Positions 37,641 through 49,765 of a stretch of DNA of 64,000 bases are shown piece by piece. Numbering within the stretch: the stretch's first letter is position 1; every line of letters starts with the position of its first letter. The position numbers and the translations under genes are program-made. A model generated the notes under the pieces. The model was not told the DNA's origin and made no database searches. It saw nothing but the letters and a program-made list of their open reading frames with translations. The stretch is from Arabidopsis thaliana (taxonomy: Eukaryota; Streptophyta; Magnoliopsida; Brassicales; Brassicaceae): positions 2,604,001-2,668,000 of the forward strand of contig NC_003076.8 of assembly GCF_000001735.4 (NCBI RefSeq). Direction: 5' to 3'.

Positions 37641-38239
37641 AAAAATGATAGCACAACTGGTAACATATGTTGTATTTATTGAGGTAGAAGTACGAACCTT
37701 TATCCTCACAATCAGAAAGTTAAGACTAAGCGTTGTTTTACATTTAGCCTTAAACAATTGAACGAAATAGACATTTTTGGCAACATGGAACGATACAGTT
37801 TCTGGTAAATTACATTTATGCTTATAATCTACGTTTACTTATGGTTATAATCTACTTTTAATTCATGTAGAAAGCACTAGTTACTGAAATCACTTTCTAC
37901 TTTCTAAAATATTCTATTAGATCGGTTCACTATTAATAATATACGGTTTAACCAGTTTGGGCTCTTCGTTGCTATTTATTTCCCGAACATACGATTTTAA
38001 AAAAATATACTTATTGCCTTAATATCCACTAAACATCTGATTCTGATCTATAAGTTTTCAATCTTCCATTTTCATTAGGCTCATGTTTTATTTTCAGCTC
38101 AACGCTTTTCATTCAAGATCATTTTAACCAAAAAACAAAACGAAAAAAAAAAACGTAAAACGAGTATATGTTTACTAAATGGTGAATCTTCGACACACTG
38201 TGCCTTTCAAAGAGAGAATGCAAAAGAAAAACCTAACCT
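37641..38239. other. Probable MIR834A upstream region
   Basis: AT-rich sequence upstream of the minus-strand MIR834A hairpin. No clear TATA box or other motif was assigned. Confidence 0.4.
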
Positions 38240-39330
38240 GCAGACTTCAGAGAACCAATCATAAGCTTCTAAGCCTCACTTAGTTCCCAATCACTTTGGA
38301 ACTCTCCTCCGGTTCCACAAAATTTCCCAATACCCTGAAACAAGCACCCAACAAACTTGAGATTGTCGCTAGTCAATTGTAGCTTAAGACAGTCGAGGCC
38401 AGTTTTTAAACTTTGAAGTAACATCTCAATTCTCAGATGAGCACGGTTCTCGAATTCACACTTCGTCTTTAGAAATAAATAGTCAAAGACTAGTCTTTAC
38501 CTTGAGATTACGCCAAAACTTTGTCCAACCAAGACACTCATCTCCACCAATCCAAGTCCAAACGTGTAAACCTAGCAAGAGATAATGCACTGAGTGTTTT
38601 ATGTACTGGGTGTTTGATGTCAACATACAAAATCAGGAAACCAGATATAGAAAGACCAAAGCGATCTACAGACAACATAAAGACAAGGCCGATCAAGAAA
38701 CTAAATCATTCATACAGAAAATTACAGTTGATATCATAAATTCACAATGCTGGTTAAAAGGACATGAGATTTATGGGAGCTGGAAACCTTATAGATTGAA
38801 CTAGCAGCCATAGACAAGTTTGGTTTAAAAGACTAAAAGATGTTTATTTCAAGACACAAAGAGGAACCAATATCCAATACCTCAAGTCCTCCTCAACAAA
38901 CTCTGGATAAGCAGTGCGCAAAATAACGATACGGATATTCTTGTAAAACTGGCTCAATGGAGTGGCAATTGCTTAGAAATGCATCCGTCATTGTTCCTGC
39001 TAAGGCTTTCAAGCTAGACAACCTAGGTTATGCACAGAAGAGACATTTTGTCAGAAACAACAATGAAGAAACTTAAGTCAATGAGAAGAATGGCATCATC
39101 TATGGTTTAACAATATGAGCTCTCATACAGTAATCTCGTCTACGAGGAACTGAAGAGACAAGAGACTTCACCAAATTACTCCGAAGTGACTTTCCCCACA
39201 AACAAAAAGAAACACTAGATAGGTCATCATATAGGGGACCAATAATAAGAGCATATTGACATACTTGCACATAATAATTTGGAACTTCTCATTGCCTCAC
39301 TATTGTAACAACCTTAGAGCCTAACTACTT
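38240..39330 (-). pseudogene. Unidentified coding-like segments, possible gene relic
   Basis: Several minus-strand stretches read like protein but have no start codon and do not join in one frame. From about 38480 to 38273 there is an open frame of about 70 codons (KCEFENRAHLRIEMLLQSLK early, ending GKFCGTGGEFQSDWELSEA and a stop). Just upstream (38590-38510) is LHVWTWIGGDECLGWTKFW. At about 38975-38880 is ATPLSQFYKNIRIVILRTAY followed by PEFVEEDL. At 39200-39115 is SLRSNLVKSLVSSVPRRRDY. Some end at GT donors, but the gap between two of them is only about 34 bases, too short for a plant intron. I do not recognise the family. It may be a decayed gene, or exons of an unannotated transcript downstream of HULK3. 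Confidence 0.3.
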
Positions 39331-39845
39331 CCGTGTGCAGACACTATACATATTGGATGTACATTTTTAAAAAAATCGTGTTTCAGATAACAGTAAAGAA
39401 AGTTTTTAATTAGATGGTTCTTATCAGAAAAAGATTGCACCCAATATATTAGGACTTAAAAGCTTGACATTCGTTCAAGGAGAAAAATCTGTGTATGGTT
39501 ATAGGCCTAATTACAAGATCTGAGGAACAGAAGTACTAACCAAATTAGAACCTAGGGCATATACTGTGAAGAACATGATCCGGTGATACATTCGTCAGGA
39601 ACAATTACAATATATAGCAATATCCTGACAATAGTCTGCAGAGTTTTGAACTTTTGATGCCTCTGGATGTGAATATACCGCCAAAAAGTCCTTCATGGAA
39701 GAGAATGCAGGTTCTCGATTTCGAACTGATTGATAACAATCCAGAAATAAGAAAATCAGAGACGAAGAAGCGAAAAAGAGAGAGACCACTCGCAGCTTGC
39801 TAATCAAAGTGTAAAAGAATATACAAAAGGTAGTCTACCTTAACT

Positions 39846-42800
39846 TCAGGATGGCCTGTACTGAGCCGCGGAAGGTACATCTGGTCGAGACAGAAGCATC
39901 TGCGAAGCAATATTACCTTGAATGGCAAATTAAAACGTTAAACATTGCAGTGAAACGCATAGGATCCCCCAATTACAATTGAAATAGATCGTCTCACCTG
40001 AAATCGTAGAGCCACCTTGTAAGTTATTAGCAGCAAGCTGATACCTCACTGTCCCCGAAGGTGGTCTTTCTGGAGGTGGCTGAAAGACACCTGTCGTTGC
40101 AAATAAAACGACCAATATCAATTGAAGAAGAATCATAACCAACTGAAGTAGTATAATGCCCGCAAGCAGACATGTATGTGAACAAACTGACATACAAAGG
40201 TTTGAGATGTTTCTCGCATATGCATACCGTCGGTAACTGTACGAGAGCCTGGAAATGGGTTTCTTACACCTATCCAGGCTCCATATTGAGGATCTGCACT
40301 ACATCCATTTGGAGGCATCCGCCATTCCTCATTCATATGTTGTCGCCCATCAACTGGCTGGGAAGGAAAATGGTAAGGATGTGGAAAGGAGGACCGCTGG
40401 GGTTCAGATTGAACAATTCGACATGGAAGCGGAAAATGGCTGGATGGTGCTGGGGCAAGATTCCTAATCATAGGTCTCTGAAGAAAAGAGGTATTGATTG
40501 GCCGAAGCTGTTGGTTCTGTGAAGACGCTTCTTGTTTAAAAAGCACGTCGCTATTTCCATATTCTAGTTGCTTGGAGGAAATAAATGGCAAAGGTTCCCC
40601 ATAGCTGCACATCCCTACCGGAGCAAAAGAAGATGACTGCGGCATTAAATATTCAGATTTTACACCCCCATCAGCATGCCTTCCATGTGCAGCGTTTACG
40701 GGCACTGGGGCAATTTGATTACTCTGCATAAGCAAAAGTACTGGAAAATGTAGCTTGAGAAATTACAAGATAACTAAATCACGAAATAAGAGAAATCAAT
40801 GGGCTTACAGTGGCAATGCTAGAATGATCCCGCTGCATAGATATCTGGTATTCATGTTGCAATAGTGGATATGCTGGGGGAGCGAATCCTGGTTGAAGTG
40901 GTAATGAAGGATGGCTAGGCATGGACGGTCGAGTTATTGATGATGGTGGTAGAGCGATAGATTGTGCAGGTGCCAATGGAGCTGTTGGTGGAGGTAAACA
41001 ATGATCAGAGGGAGGTGGTGCTGGTGCCAGTTGCGGTGGAGATGATGGGGGTGGGGGGGAAGAAGGGGGTTGAGGAGGGGGAGATGGAGGCGATTCGTGA
41101 GGTAGAGGAGGAGAACCCGCTGGAAAAGAAGGAAGCTCAGTTGCACAGGTTGTAGCCGGTGAGTCCTCTTTCGCTTCAATCCCACAGACATCATCTTTCA
41201 GCTGACAAGACGCATCTTCCATTTCAAGCCCACCATTAACATCCACTACACAGTGAGGTTTATCACTTGAACTATCATGTGCCTCTAACTTGCCTAAAGC
41301 AAGGACTGGCTCTTCCATGTGTGTGATTTTAACTTCCATATGTGTGTTTTTAACTTCCTGTGATGTGCTTGGAAGATCCTCTTCTTCATCATCTCCAAAA
41401 GTAAGAGAAGCTAAATACCCTGGCAGCTGAAAATTTGCATTGCTGCAGAAAATAACTCGTTTAACATATAAATCAATAGACAATAGTACTCTTCAGAACC
41501 GTACTGAAACTGTCTTTAACCATTCAGCCTTATAAATTTTCCACTAAGCTTCTACATGCCCATCAACTATGTCAAATCTGAAAAATTGAACTATAGAACA
41601 AGATAAGTGTAATGCATACCTCCCATACTCGTCAACAAGCATCCCTTCCATGTCCCTTAGAGGATCATCTACAGCACGCTCAGATCTAGAAGGACGTCGT
41701 AGGGAAAACCCAACGGTTTTATCATCACCAGAAGCACCAAGATCACCAATATAACGACGCAAAAGAAAATCTGGGAAAATTTTCCTCTTAAGCCACAACC
41801 TCAACACCTAGCAGGAACAGTTGATTCACTGACTCTGAACAACAAAAACATGAGACTGTCCTCGAAACGAACAAAAGGTAAAAGGAACCTTGCGACATTG
41901 ATGACGATTTTCACGAGCACCAGTCCCTGGAGGAGCAGCAGCACCTAGAAGGCGTGGAAGGGCTGCCTGAACAGTAGGAATATACAAAGAGCGCGCTCTA
42001 CCTAAAGAAGATTCGAAAGCACCATGAACTATCACTTTAGTCTTACTAGTTACCCAAAAGACAAACGAAGATATTCTCTTTGACTCCAGACATAAATACA
42101 ACAATAAGAGAAATATATCGTGAACACCTCAGGACCAAGATTTACCTTTTTGGCTATGTGAACTCTGGATAATCGAATCAAGGAGAAAGAACAAGTCCAC
42201 TTTACGGGGAAAATGAGGCTCAATTTCCAACTTTCGAATTAGAAGTTCCACAACCTACAAAACACGATAAAAATTTCCCCATCAAACGCTGTAGATAGTT
42301 TTGTCAAAACATTTAACCAAGTTATACAAAGGAGAATTTTTAGCCGGTAAAGGTACATTATTTTATTGATTCTTTATATGCAGCCTATTCCTAAGTTTAT
42401 CATAGAAAATTCTGCCTGGCTAGCCTTGAAAGAAACCACAGAAAGAAGAAAAGTGTTGAGCTGAGGAAACACAATTTAACTCACCTCATTGGCAATCCCA
42501 TACTTGGCACAATCAATTGCAACGCGTGTTGCACGTCTAATACTTTCCTTAGTTCTGGATAAAGTCTCTATCATTCCCTCAAAAGTATCTCGAGAAATCG
42601 CAGCCTCAGTGGCACCACTCAGTGAACCCCCAACTGACCTATGCCCTGAACTAAACCTTCTCTCTTCGTTCTCTTCAGTCCCAGCTTGGTTACTTGATGA
42701 GGACTGGCGGCCATGATTTGACGGAGTCAAAACTTCTTGATGTTCCTGAGCAACAATCAGCGTGGCATCGGCAGCAGGAGATGAAACATTCTGAACCATG

Positions 42801-45788
42801 AAAGGGCTTTTACTCGTCTGCATCGAATCGATGTTAAGGGAATTATGGTCTAGATTCACAAACGGTGAAAACTGTGAATGTGCTTGTTTTCTTTTTGCCT
42901 GGGCAGCTGCAATTAGATCCTTCATACATGAAGAAGAAGAATCTGACATCCCAAAACTGAACAATGGGGCATTTCCATTTTCTTGATTGACATCAATCCT
43001 ATGATAACAAAAAAAACACAAAGACTATAACCTCCAAGCAAAATACGAACATATCAATGACATAGGAAAAGACAAAAAAAGCATACACGTCAGCAGACAA
43101 GTTCACAAAAGTGTCCCTTGACACTTCAACATCCAGACGAGTTGCAACTTTCGGAGTGCTAGTTGGCTTTTCTCCAAAAGCTGGTTTGCTTCTCTGGTTT
43201 GCTGTCTGAGAATGAGAAGAGCTTACTCTATCAGAACCAGCCACTACGTCCTTGGAAGAATCACCATGATATTTTTTTGGTATGCCCGCACCAGAGACTT
43301 TTGCAATTTTATTCTGTACTGCCACCAGCTCCTTGGTTGAAAACAACTGAGGGGACTTCTTAGGAGATCTCAAGGTCTGCTTGACATTCTGTGGGGGCAA
43401 TTTGATGACTGGTTTACCCATATAGGAGCTGTTTGAAGGGCCCTCCACACTATCTGGCATTCCTGCACCAGCGACTTTTGCAGTTTTATTTTGTCCTGTC
43501 ACCTGTTTCTTAAATGAAACCAGCTGATAAGAATTCTTAGGAGATCTTAAGATCGGCTTGATGTTCTTTTGGAGCAACGCCTTGAAAGGTTTTCCCATAC
43601 GTGAGTTATATCCTTCCACGCTATCAGGTAGTGCAAGTGAAGCATCCTTGTTATGTTTATACAGAGGTACTTTCCCTGTTTTCACACTGTCTGTAGATCC
43701 AGCTAATAGTTTTGCTTTAATAGAAGTATTATGGGACGCATTAGCACTTTTAGGAGCATCAGTAGAAGCTATGGGAATATTGCTAAGTCCTCCATGCACT
43801 GGAGTCTTTGGGTCTTCATCATCATCATCGTCGTCATAGATACAAACCGCCCTCCGTCTCTTCGGCAGCTGAGCAGCTTGAACCTTGATATCGCTATCAG
43901 AAGATGAACTTATCTTCTGTTCAGGGTGATTTGCCCCCTCTTTAACGAGAGACCCAGGAAAAGAGGAAACACTTGTGTGCTCCACTGTCTGTTTCCGGCG
44001 CTTTGTATAAGCGACCATGTCCTTATCAAATTGATTTTTTCCTCCCAGGGCACTTATCCCTAACACAATCTCACGCTTAAAAATTGATACAACGCCAGTA
44101 GAATCAGATATTTCAGCCTTGCCTTCACCAACAGGAACAAGACGTTTGCTCTTACATTGTTTTTGATCCTTCGCATCTTCAGACCGTGGCCTCTTAGCAG
44201 CACGTTTACTTTCATCTGCTCCTGATGCAGACTTTCCTAGTTCATTTTCAAACCTCTTTTTCTTCTCTTTCAGCAATTCTTTTGGCTTTTTAGAACTGGC
44301 AATGTTAAGATCCGTAACCACCTTACTGTCAGAAGATTCTTTTCTACAGCCATGATCTTGTCCCTTTTTACTGCCATGATCTTGTCCCTTTATACTGCCC
44401 TTTAATTTCTGATTAGGACCAAGGATATGATTGTCTGTAGCAGCTCGACTATCAGGCACACGTTTGGCTCTAACCTCATCTTTACATCTTTTATTCGAGT
44501 CATCTGTTGTCTTCCTGATTATCCTCTGATCATTGACTAAATTATTTCCAGTACCATCACTATGGTCAGTGCAAGTGACATTGTCAATCTTATCATCAAC
44601 TGCTACCTTTAAAATAGGGTCAGGTGATCCATGCTCCACTGGCTCACTACTTGGGGATGTGTTTCTGTTATTTGATATCGATGAATCTTGCTCTCCTACA
44701 TCAGGATTTATCTCTGCACCATTATTCTCAACTAATTTACCAAGACAAGGATCCGCCCTAGAACTAAACTTATCAGATTTTCCATCACTACTAGCTTGAT
44801 TCAAATACTTAGGCTTCGTCACACTAGGTTCAACAGCATTCAAAAGAGCCTCATTGCCTACTATATCTGACTTTTGCTTCTGCGACTCTTCAAACGCAGC
44901 AGAGATTTCCTCCACGGCTTGGGAAAAGTACTTGACTGTTTTACCTTGACATCTTGCCGACAGTTTCTTCTTTGTCTCGCTAGTGAAGGGTTGAATATCA
45001 GGAGGCGTAACAAAACCTCTGCATTAAAAGAAGATAACTTGGTCAACAGCTAAATATTGAGTAATGAAAATCACACTCCAATAACAAGAAACAACTAATA
45101 AGAGTTGTTGTCATCAGGAAGGGAAATGCCTGTTTATAGTTAATGGATTGACTAGACAAAAAGTGCATACAGCTTTCTGGGTCATGATAAAATATATCTC
45201 AAAACAAACAGTAAACACTGATGAGGCTGGCTTACATTTCCCCTGTTCCGTAAAACTGAACGAAGTGTTTCTTTGGGTCTGGTGCTTGATTCCAATCTTC
45301 AGGCTGGCCGATCTGAAACGGAAAACCAATTAGTTCACAGGAGATAATAAAGTCAAAATGAACAATCCCACACAGCTTAATCAGAGTTAAAAGCACTTCA
45401 AACAAATTCAATGCTCTCAACATAAGAGATACTACATAGCAATAAGCTAGATGATTATACTACTGGCTTCAAATTTCACTCAGTTTCAGCACAAAAAGAG
45501 ATTGCTTTGGCATCATACTATAAACCTGCCACATTATAAAATCCTACTAAGATGAGACATTCAAGGAGGAAACACAGCCTTAAATGTCAATGAGGAGCCA
45601 AACTAAGCCAAACAAAAACCATGATCATGATTCATGAATCAAAGCGTGATGAAACCGAGAGAGCGCAGGACACAAACCTTAGCAGGCCAAGCAGGGAATC
45701 CTTTAACTTTAGCAAGAACGAGATCACCCAATCTCATCTCTCCTATCGCCATAGCTTTGTTCGCTCCTCTTTTACGCCCAGGAGCCAT
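39846..45788 (-). CDS. HULK3: HULK3, HUA2-like PWWP/CID protein
   Basis: Eleven exons (45788-45678, 45312-45236, 45018-43087, 42998-42485, 42254-42146, 42001-41889, 41807-41620, 41442-40809, 40723-40228, 40090-39998, 39916-39846) give 1445 aa. An N-terminal PWWP domain (about residues 18-80; GDLVLAKVKGFPAWPAK) reads methylated histone or DNA in relatives. A CTD-interacting (RPR) domain follows at about 843-975, then a Pro-rich stretch (about 1090-1220). This order is that of HUA2, a plant-specific pre-mRNA processing factor. HUA2-like genes act redundantly in development and flowering time. A large Lys/Ser-rich disordered region (exon 3, 1932 bases) lies between the domains and carries basic nuclear-localisation-like clusters. 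Two diverged internal copies of a segment (PKNSYQLVSFKKQV and PKKSPQLFSTKELV) show local duplication within exon 3. Confidence 0.93.
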
Positions 45789-47381
45789 TGGCGAAACTGA
45801 CTACAAACCCTAATCACAGCTCAGATAGAATCACAAATCCCAAGCAAAACCCGAGAATCAATAAGAAAGTCCAACTCTTCACCGGAGATTTTTCTTCCCA
45901 CACCCGTTAAAGAGAATGGAGACAGCAAGGGCTTCACCGTAACGAGTGAGAGGAAGGAGTTGAATCGGTTGAGAAAGAGAGAAACTTGAAGAGTGACGGT
46001 GAGATTTAGGGCAAAAAGGTGATAATTTTCGCCGGAAAGATGACGCAACAGAGAAACTTGTTTACTCTGGTCGCCGCTTTTTTTCCTCTACCTCCCCTTG
46101 TTCATATACGTTTTGAGCAGATCATTATTTTTTTCATTTTTTATTCCAAAATAATTAAATATGTGGCCTTTTCTCCGTAATCCTTTTTCCAACTTCTATA
46201 TGGGCTTCTCATGAGCTAAAGCCCAATTTTATTTAGTTGGGCCGTTAAAAAAAAATGAATTGTGATGAGAAAAAACAAAAGCGAATTGTAAATTGAAACT
46301 TAACGCCAGTGATTTTCTTTTTTTAACTGATAGCTTAAAATTATCATTAGATTTTCCATTTTTGCTAGCAGCTTAAAGTTAACGTCAAATTATTAATTTC
46401 CATTTTCTCACTGGTATTAGATTAAAATTCATTTTATAGTAGTATTTGTCTGAATATGTCACCATCGTAAAGTCAGATAGGTGTTCGAAGAAAATGTATA
46501 TTTTTAAAACGAGAACGTTATTCATGCTGCACCGAAATACCGAATATTGCTGTAATTTAATTGGTGAGATGATCAAAATTACTGTAGATTAAATTGTCGT
46601 CAGATTCAAAGATATTGGATCATAAAATACGTTACAGAATTTGGTTTCTCAAGATTTACGAGTAAAATATTTATATAGAAACATTAATTTATTAACTGAC
46701 TGCAGATGTCAGTACGATGAGTAAGATATTTGTTCGTTAAAAATAAAATTAAAGATGGTTTATATCAATATACAAACTTTGTGTGGATATACCTATTGAA
46801 GAAGAGATATCAACCAAGAAGTTTGATCGTGTTTCTTTCGTTTGCATTTGTATAATTGTATTGTATTACCTGACCATTACTATAAAAAGGAATGAAGATA
46901 AAAGTGTTTTTGACTTTTCCTAAGTATTCCATTACAATAAACCAAAGTAACAAACACGGCTCTAATTCAAAGTCTTCAACTATTCTTGTCCGAAGTTGAT
47001 CTTTCGACTTCTATTGGAATTCCAAATTCCTAAACTTTATCGACTAGTTCTACATTCTTACATGGAGACAAATATTTATAACAAAAGAAATGGACCCAGA
47101 AAGAGAAACTCATGCACGTGTTCCTTGATGTATACACGTGACATCACTGAATATACATATCCCAAACAAACCAATCCAAACTTGGTAAAACCAAGAAAAT
47201 TCCAAGTTTACAACAATAGGCTGCTTAAAGAAAACACAATTATAAATTATACTGTAGTGCATCCATTCATAATCGATCGATCATCGTTATTAAACGGAAA
47301 CACTGTTTATCCCTGCTTAAAAATAAACAAAAAAATATGACCAAACCATTATAATATAGAAAACAAAAGAAAAAAAGATCG
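45789..47381. other. HULK3 promoter and membrane-protein gene 3' flank
   Basis: The right side of the HULK3 start has a leader rich in purines and then site II motifs (46201-46243). Further right is AT-rich DNA. A plus-strand TATA-like TATAAAAAGG lies at 46881-46890 and a 93-codon frame opens at 47062; see findings. Confidence 0.5.
46201..46243 (-). promoter_or_regulatory. Site II cluster upstream of HULK3
   Basis: TGGGCT (46201-46206), AGCCCA (46220-46225) and TGGGCC (46238-46243) lie about 420 bases before the HULK3 ATG. Such closely spaced site II motifs are usual in promoters of broadly expressed plant genes. Confidence 0.5.
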
Positions 47382-48336
47382 TCATGACAACGAAACGCGA
47401 TTTTGCCGTCCAAGAAACCCGTCCAAAACGACTTTTCTTTTATACGACTCCGAATTCAAATCCGGCACAGAAGCAGAACCGTTGCGTTTGCGTTTGGCCA
47501 ACGCGGCTGCGTCTCTGACACGAGGTAGGACGTAACACCAAGCGGATGTACAGAGGATCGCACAGAGTCGACCCCACACTAACATAATCATCAACGTCAA
47601 TATAATGATCGATATCCCAATTACCGGGTCAAAAGGTTTGACCCTTGACCCGTTTCTCGACCGAGTTGGTTTCAAGTCGGGTTTCCCGTAACGGGATGAA
47701 ATAGAAGATATCCGCTCTGTACACGTGTCTTCTTTGAAGGAACCTAACGGTTCGATGGGTTTTGATCGGTCAGGGGTTATGTCTCGTAAGTCCTTTGGTT
47801 TTGTCTGAAAAATATCAACAAAAATTTGGACAAAATCAAGGAAACTATTTTGAAAATTCAAGAACATAAATAAATCATGACCAACATGATTTAATTGTCT
47901 GAAAATGTTTTTTTTTTTTTTTTTTTTTTTGCCAATTCGACAGAAAAGTGAAAAGTCACAACTTTTTACGAAATTAAGATACCTCTTTTGTTTCCTGATT
48001 CATGGCTTTATCATCAACCGGAATATTTTTACGATCAGTTATACGACGTATCACGGAGAGGGGTTTCTGCTTATCATCAGTTTCATCTTCTACTCTCGAA
48101 GTAGGTTTCTCTGTTTCCTCGATCGGCGACGGTTTGATCTCGCTGTTCTTCAGGCGGAACTTGGAACACAAAAACCACCGAGGGATTCGCTTCTTCTTCA
48201 TCTTCTTCTTCTCACCACCGTCTCCCTTCGTAACCATCGGCTTGTCGGAGTATATTTTCCGGGAGAATCCGAAACAGCCGAGGAAATACGAAGAAGATCC
48301 GAGTCCTTCTCGGACTCTCTTCTCTGTTTTCGCCAT
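47382..48336 (-). CDS. Small single-pass membrane protein, function unknown
   Basis: Two exons (48336-47983, 47804-47382) give 258 aa. The N-terminal 175 residues are basic and polar (GEKKKMKKKRIPRWFLC). One strongly hydrophobic segment covers about residues 179-200 (VIGISIIILTLMIMLVW), followed by a Cys-containing stretch and a basic tail. There is no signal peptide, so the hydrophobic segment probably acts as a signal anchor near the C-terminus. The arrangement resembles several plant-specific families of unknown function; I cannot name a domain. It corresponds in position to At5g08240, annotated as a transmembrane protein as I recall. Confidence 0.85.
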
Positions 48337-49765
48337 TGCAGTGGAATTGAAAGAAAGAGAAATGTTTGCATTCGTGCGAAGACTTTGAAATATCGCTCAG
48401 AGCGGTTGGGTTTTATCCTCTTTTTATTTATTTTATTAAAATAATATTTGTCACTGTTGACACAGTTTCGAGGAATCGACGAGAATAACACGGTGACATA
48501 AATTATTACTACTTATAATAAGAAACTGGGACAGGACTGTATATGTATGTACAAGAAGTTGTATCCAAAAAAAATATTATAGAATTTTTTACAAGATAAG
48601 ATAGAAGGGAAAAAAAAAAGATAGGAAGAAGGTTTAACATTATAAATGTACGTAGATTTATTCACATTTTGTTATGGATTTTTTTGACTAACATAAGGAG
48701 ATTTTTTGTAATAAAGTAATGATTAGAATTAAATCTTACATTTAGATGTTAATTTTATAAAATATAAAAATCCAATTTCTAAGTTTCTTTCCTCAATATG
48801 TGGTTGGTCCAGTTTGTGGGTTTTATTATGCCCTCGTACTTTGATCACTTTTGGCTTCATGAACCAAAAAGTATAGTACATGTTAAATAAGATATACTTC
48901 ATAATATTAAGTGAGATTTATTGCTGAAAAAGAAGAAATTTATGTAATCAAGGACAGTAAATTATAATATGTCATAATTTTCCCAATTATTGTTTTATTG
49001 GATTAGCGGGGAAAAAAAAATTACTATTGTATATATATATAATCTTTTTGACGGCATCGTTTTTTTTGGGTGACATCTACTACTGTATAGTATTATATCC
49101 CTGATTCCTGAGTGTTAGCGGTACAAATCTGAATGCTAAAGAAATGACAAATACGAATGTGTTCTTTATTACGCTTTCATCACCAATCCATACCAGACGT
49201 TGTATATGAATAAAAAACGTATACAATAACGAACCACGTTATTCAACACGGTTTTAAGATTAGAACGAAGAAAAGACTCATCTTGAGAGAATTATTAATC
49301 TATTAAATAAAGTAAACCAAAGTAAAATTTTGATATAAGAAAATAAGTATCGTAGTGCCCACGTTCCAACTTCTACGTTGGACATCTGCGTTTAGCTATT
49401 TTCTATATGACCCATTCGAATTCATCTGGATATATTTTTCTTTGGCAAATTACTAAAGTCATAGTGAATCCATTAAGAAATATGTACATTTTCCTTGTTT
49501 TATCATTTTTTTTTCCCAACTGGACCTACATAGAGATTCATATCATCCATTTCATCACATTCAATGTAGACCCTAAAATATAAGAGAAATGACAAAAATA
49601 TGGACTCTTTTGTAGAATACAATATATCGCAAGTTACAATTATTATATGAACCCACTTAACTACCAAATCAAAATCACCAAAAAACAATCACCTGTTACA
49701 ATTCATAAATCTCAAAACACGAACCACTATATATACACCAATTTTATACCCTTTATGTCAGGCAC
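48337..49765. other. Intergenic region left of CYP86B2
   Basis: About 1.4 kb of AT-rich DNA holding the membrane-protein gene promoter and the CYP86B2 3' flank. No gene, repeat or strong motif was seen. Confidence 0.5.

Noticed and set aside
41000-41200. Overlapping frames on both strands in the Pro-rich part of HULK3
   Set aside because: They are shadows of the repetitive proline codons in HULK3 exon 8.
47905-48444. Plus-strand 179-codon and related frames
   Set aside because: They are antisense to the first exon of the membrane-protein gene and include a long T-run.
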